From Bacteroides sp. CAG:1060 (GTDB lineage Bacteria > Bacteroidota > Bacteroidia > Bacteroidales > UBA932), in contig HF986287.1 of NCBI GenBank assembly GCA_000432655.1, forward strand, positions 1 to 6,946: a DNA stretch of 6,946 nt, written 5' to 3'. The position numbers and the translations under genes were made by a program. Each line of letters begins with the position of its first letter. Position 1 is the stretch's first letter. Below the pieces are notes generated by a model. The model did no database searches. It saw only the letters and a list, made by a program, of their open reading frames with translations, and was not told where the DNA came from. Positions 5,768 to 6,946 of the stretch are shown one piece after another.

Positions 5768-6946
5768 CTATCTTCCGAAATACAATAAAAGTACAGAGAT
5801 ATCAGAAGGCGAAACTCCTGATATTCTTGAAGCCTGCGCTATTGTCCGAGGGTTGTATCTATGCAGTTTCTGACGGCACTCGATTGACAATCCGGAAACC
5901 TTATCAAAATCGAAGCCTTCCGGTATCTCCAGTCGCTCAAGCCTTCGCAGCTTTTCAGCATTGGCAATTTCCCTGTCTATATATCCCTTATATTTGATAC
6001 CAATCTCCACGCTCTGATATATTTCATCAGGAGATAAGTTTGAAGGTATAAGGTTCTTTGTTCCACGTGGAACAATTTTTAACAAATCTTTAAGTTTTAC
6101 CTCAGGCCGTGATGCCAAATACGATATCTTTTTGCTTTCCGTAAGAAGAGCGGAATTTACAGATTCAAGGTAAGGATTAGCAACGGTAGTAGTGATATTA
6201 TTCATATCACAGAAATTTTCCATCCTTTCTACCGCATCCCTTTTCTGCATCATAAAAGAGTACCTTTCTTCACTGGCAAGACCTATCCTATGAGAGATTT
6301 CTGTCAGACGAAAATCAGCATTATCCTGACGAAGAAGAATACGGTATTCGGCGCGTGATGTAAACATTCTATAAGGCTCATCCACACCCTTTGTCACCAG
6401 ATCGTCTATCAATACACCTATATAAGACTCATCACGACCAAGAATTAGCGGCTCCCGGTCATTAATTTTCAAATGAGCGTTAATTCCGGCCATAAGTCCT
6501 TGAGCAGCAGCCTCTTCGTAACCAGTCGTGCCATTAATCTGACCGGCAAAAAACAAATTCTCAATAGTTTTTAACTCAAGAGACGATTTTAGCTGCGTAG
6601 GATCAAAATAGTCATACTCCACCGCATACGCAGGCTTGAATATTTTGGCATTCTCCAGTCCTTTTATCGCATGCATGGCATCAATCTGGACCTGCAACGG
6701 CAAAGAAGAAGAGAAGCCCTGGAGATAGTACTCCACGGTGTCGCTCCCTTCCGGCTCAAGGAAAAGCTGATGAGAATCATTATCAGGAAAAACTCTCAAC
6801 TTGTCTTCAATACTCGGACAATATCTCGGACCCTTACCTCTAATCATTCCAGTGAACATAGGAGACTCGGCAAATCCACTCCTTAATATTTCATGAACTT
6901 CATTATTGGTATGAAGAATATAACACGGCATCTGTTCACCGCTCTT
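5768..6946 (-). CDS. mnmG: tRNA uridine-5-carboxymethylaminomethyl(34) synthesis enzyme MnmG (GidA), 5' end beyond the window
   Basis: MnmG is an FAD enzyme that, with the GTPase MnmE, installs cmnm5 on U34 of certain tRNAs. Only the C-terminal 392 residues of a roughly 620-residue protein are visible; the Rossmann FAD-binding part lies past 6946. The reading frame stays open to the window edge (KSGEQ before the first visible Met), so that Met at 6931 is internal. Visible features are [11 protein letters not shown] with the conserved catalytic-region cysteine (residue 43 of the visible part), HQLFLEPEG, the family signature from [11 protein letters not shown] to AGINA (135-157), [15 protein letters not shown] (197-211), and the C-terminal MnmE/tRNA-binding helical domain ending [16 protein letters not shown]. 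The frame is intact to its TAG stop. It converges with ruvA across four bases. An 18-bp parS-like palindrome (6058-6075) is embedded in its coding sequence. Confidence 0.97.
   Translation of the reverse strand, partial: KSGEQMPCYILHTNNEVHEILRSGFAESPMFTGMIRGKGPRYCPSIEDKLRVFPDNDSHQLFLEPEGSDTVEYYLQGFSSSLPLQVQIDAMHAIKGLENAKIFKPAYAVEYDYFDPTQLKSSLELKTIENLFFAGQINGTTGYEEAAAQGLMAGINAHLKINDREPLILGRDESYIGVLIDDLVTKGVDEPYRMFTSRAEYRILLRQDNADFRLTEISHRIGLASEERYSFMMQKRDAVERMENFCDMNNITTTVANPYLESVNSALLTESKKISYLASRPEVKLKDLLKIVPRGTKNLIPSNLSPDEIYQSVEIGIKYKGYIDREIANAEKLRRLERLEIPEGFDFDKVSGLSIECRQKLHRYNPRTIAQASRISGVSPSDISVLLLYFGR
6058..6075. other. Candidate parS site (ParB centromere) inside mnmG
   Basis: TTGTTCCACGTGGAACAA is a perfect 18-bp palindrome. 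Its central 16 bases match the chromosomal parS pattern TGTTnCACGTGnAACA, differing from the B. subtilis consensus TGTTTCACGTGAAACA only at two symmetric positions, and they equal the TGTTCCACGTGGAACA form known from Pseudomonas. In mnmG it encodes the Val-Pro-Arg-Gly-Thr segment in the weakly conserved stretch between [10 protein letters not shown] and [11 protein letters not shown]. No other CACGTG-centred copy was seen in the window. parB is not in the window, so binding is inferred. Confidence 0.75.

Noticed and set aside
5799..5824. Inverted repeat ATATCAG/CTGATAT with a 12-base loop as a terminator
   Set aside because: The stem is only seven AT-rich pairs, it lies inside the mnmG coding sequence, and no T run follows on either strand.
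5768..6931. mnmG starting at the ATG at 6931 as a complete short gene
   Set aside because: The frame continues open to the window edge and the FAD-binding N-terminal part of MnmG is missing, so the Met is internal and the gene is cut by the window.

Overview
The window looks like an ordinary chromosomal segment of a member of the Bacteroidota, probably Bacteroidales. Three things suggest this: promoter boxes of the TAnnTTTG type a short distance upstream of starts that lack clear Shine-Dalgarno sequences; a group II cysteine desulfurase whose active-site loop reads RSGQMCAEP; and a ThiL-family protein ending in the family-like AQGW tail. Genus and species cannot be named from the sequence. 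No tRNA, rRNA, CRISPR array, insertion sequence or phage gene is visible, and no gap without a gene exceeds 130 bases.

Layout. Positions 1-69 lie downstream of the leftmost gene and hold nothing I can identify. From 5040 down to 70, on the minus strand, six genes run head to tail with gaps or overlaps of only a few bases: sufS (cysteine desulfurase), sufE (sulfur acceptor), a DUF59/MIP18-family Fe-S assembly protein, folK (folate pathway pyrophosphokinase), glyS/glyQS (glycyl-tRNA synthetase) and a divergent thiL-like gene. They look like one operon, with a possible extra promoter before glyS. A 129-base intergenic region (5041-5169) separates sufS from the divergent ruvA (5170-5763, plus strand) and holds a good promoter candidate in each direction plus a 9-bp inverted repeat over the ruvA promoter. 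ruvA converges on mnmG, which is on the minus strand, ends at 5768 and runs off the right edge at 6946, so its N-terminal third is missing.

How the genes work together. SufS takes sulfur from cysteine and passes it to SufE. The DUF59 protein probably helps cluster assembly or delivery. The scaffold genes sufBCD are not in the window. FolK, GlyRS and MnmG (tRNA wobble uridine modification) are housekeeping enzymes, and RuvA is the Holliday-junction-binding subunit of RuvAB.

Two things stand out. An 18-bp perfect palindrome inside mnmG (6058-6075) has the form of a chromosomal parS site, the centromere bound by ParB. The last gene of the operon is a ThiL homologue that has lost several of the acidic ATP/metal-binding motifs of thiamine-monophosphate kinase and is probably a pseudoenzyme. 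I found no new multi-gene system here.
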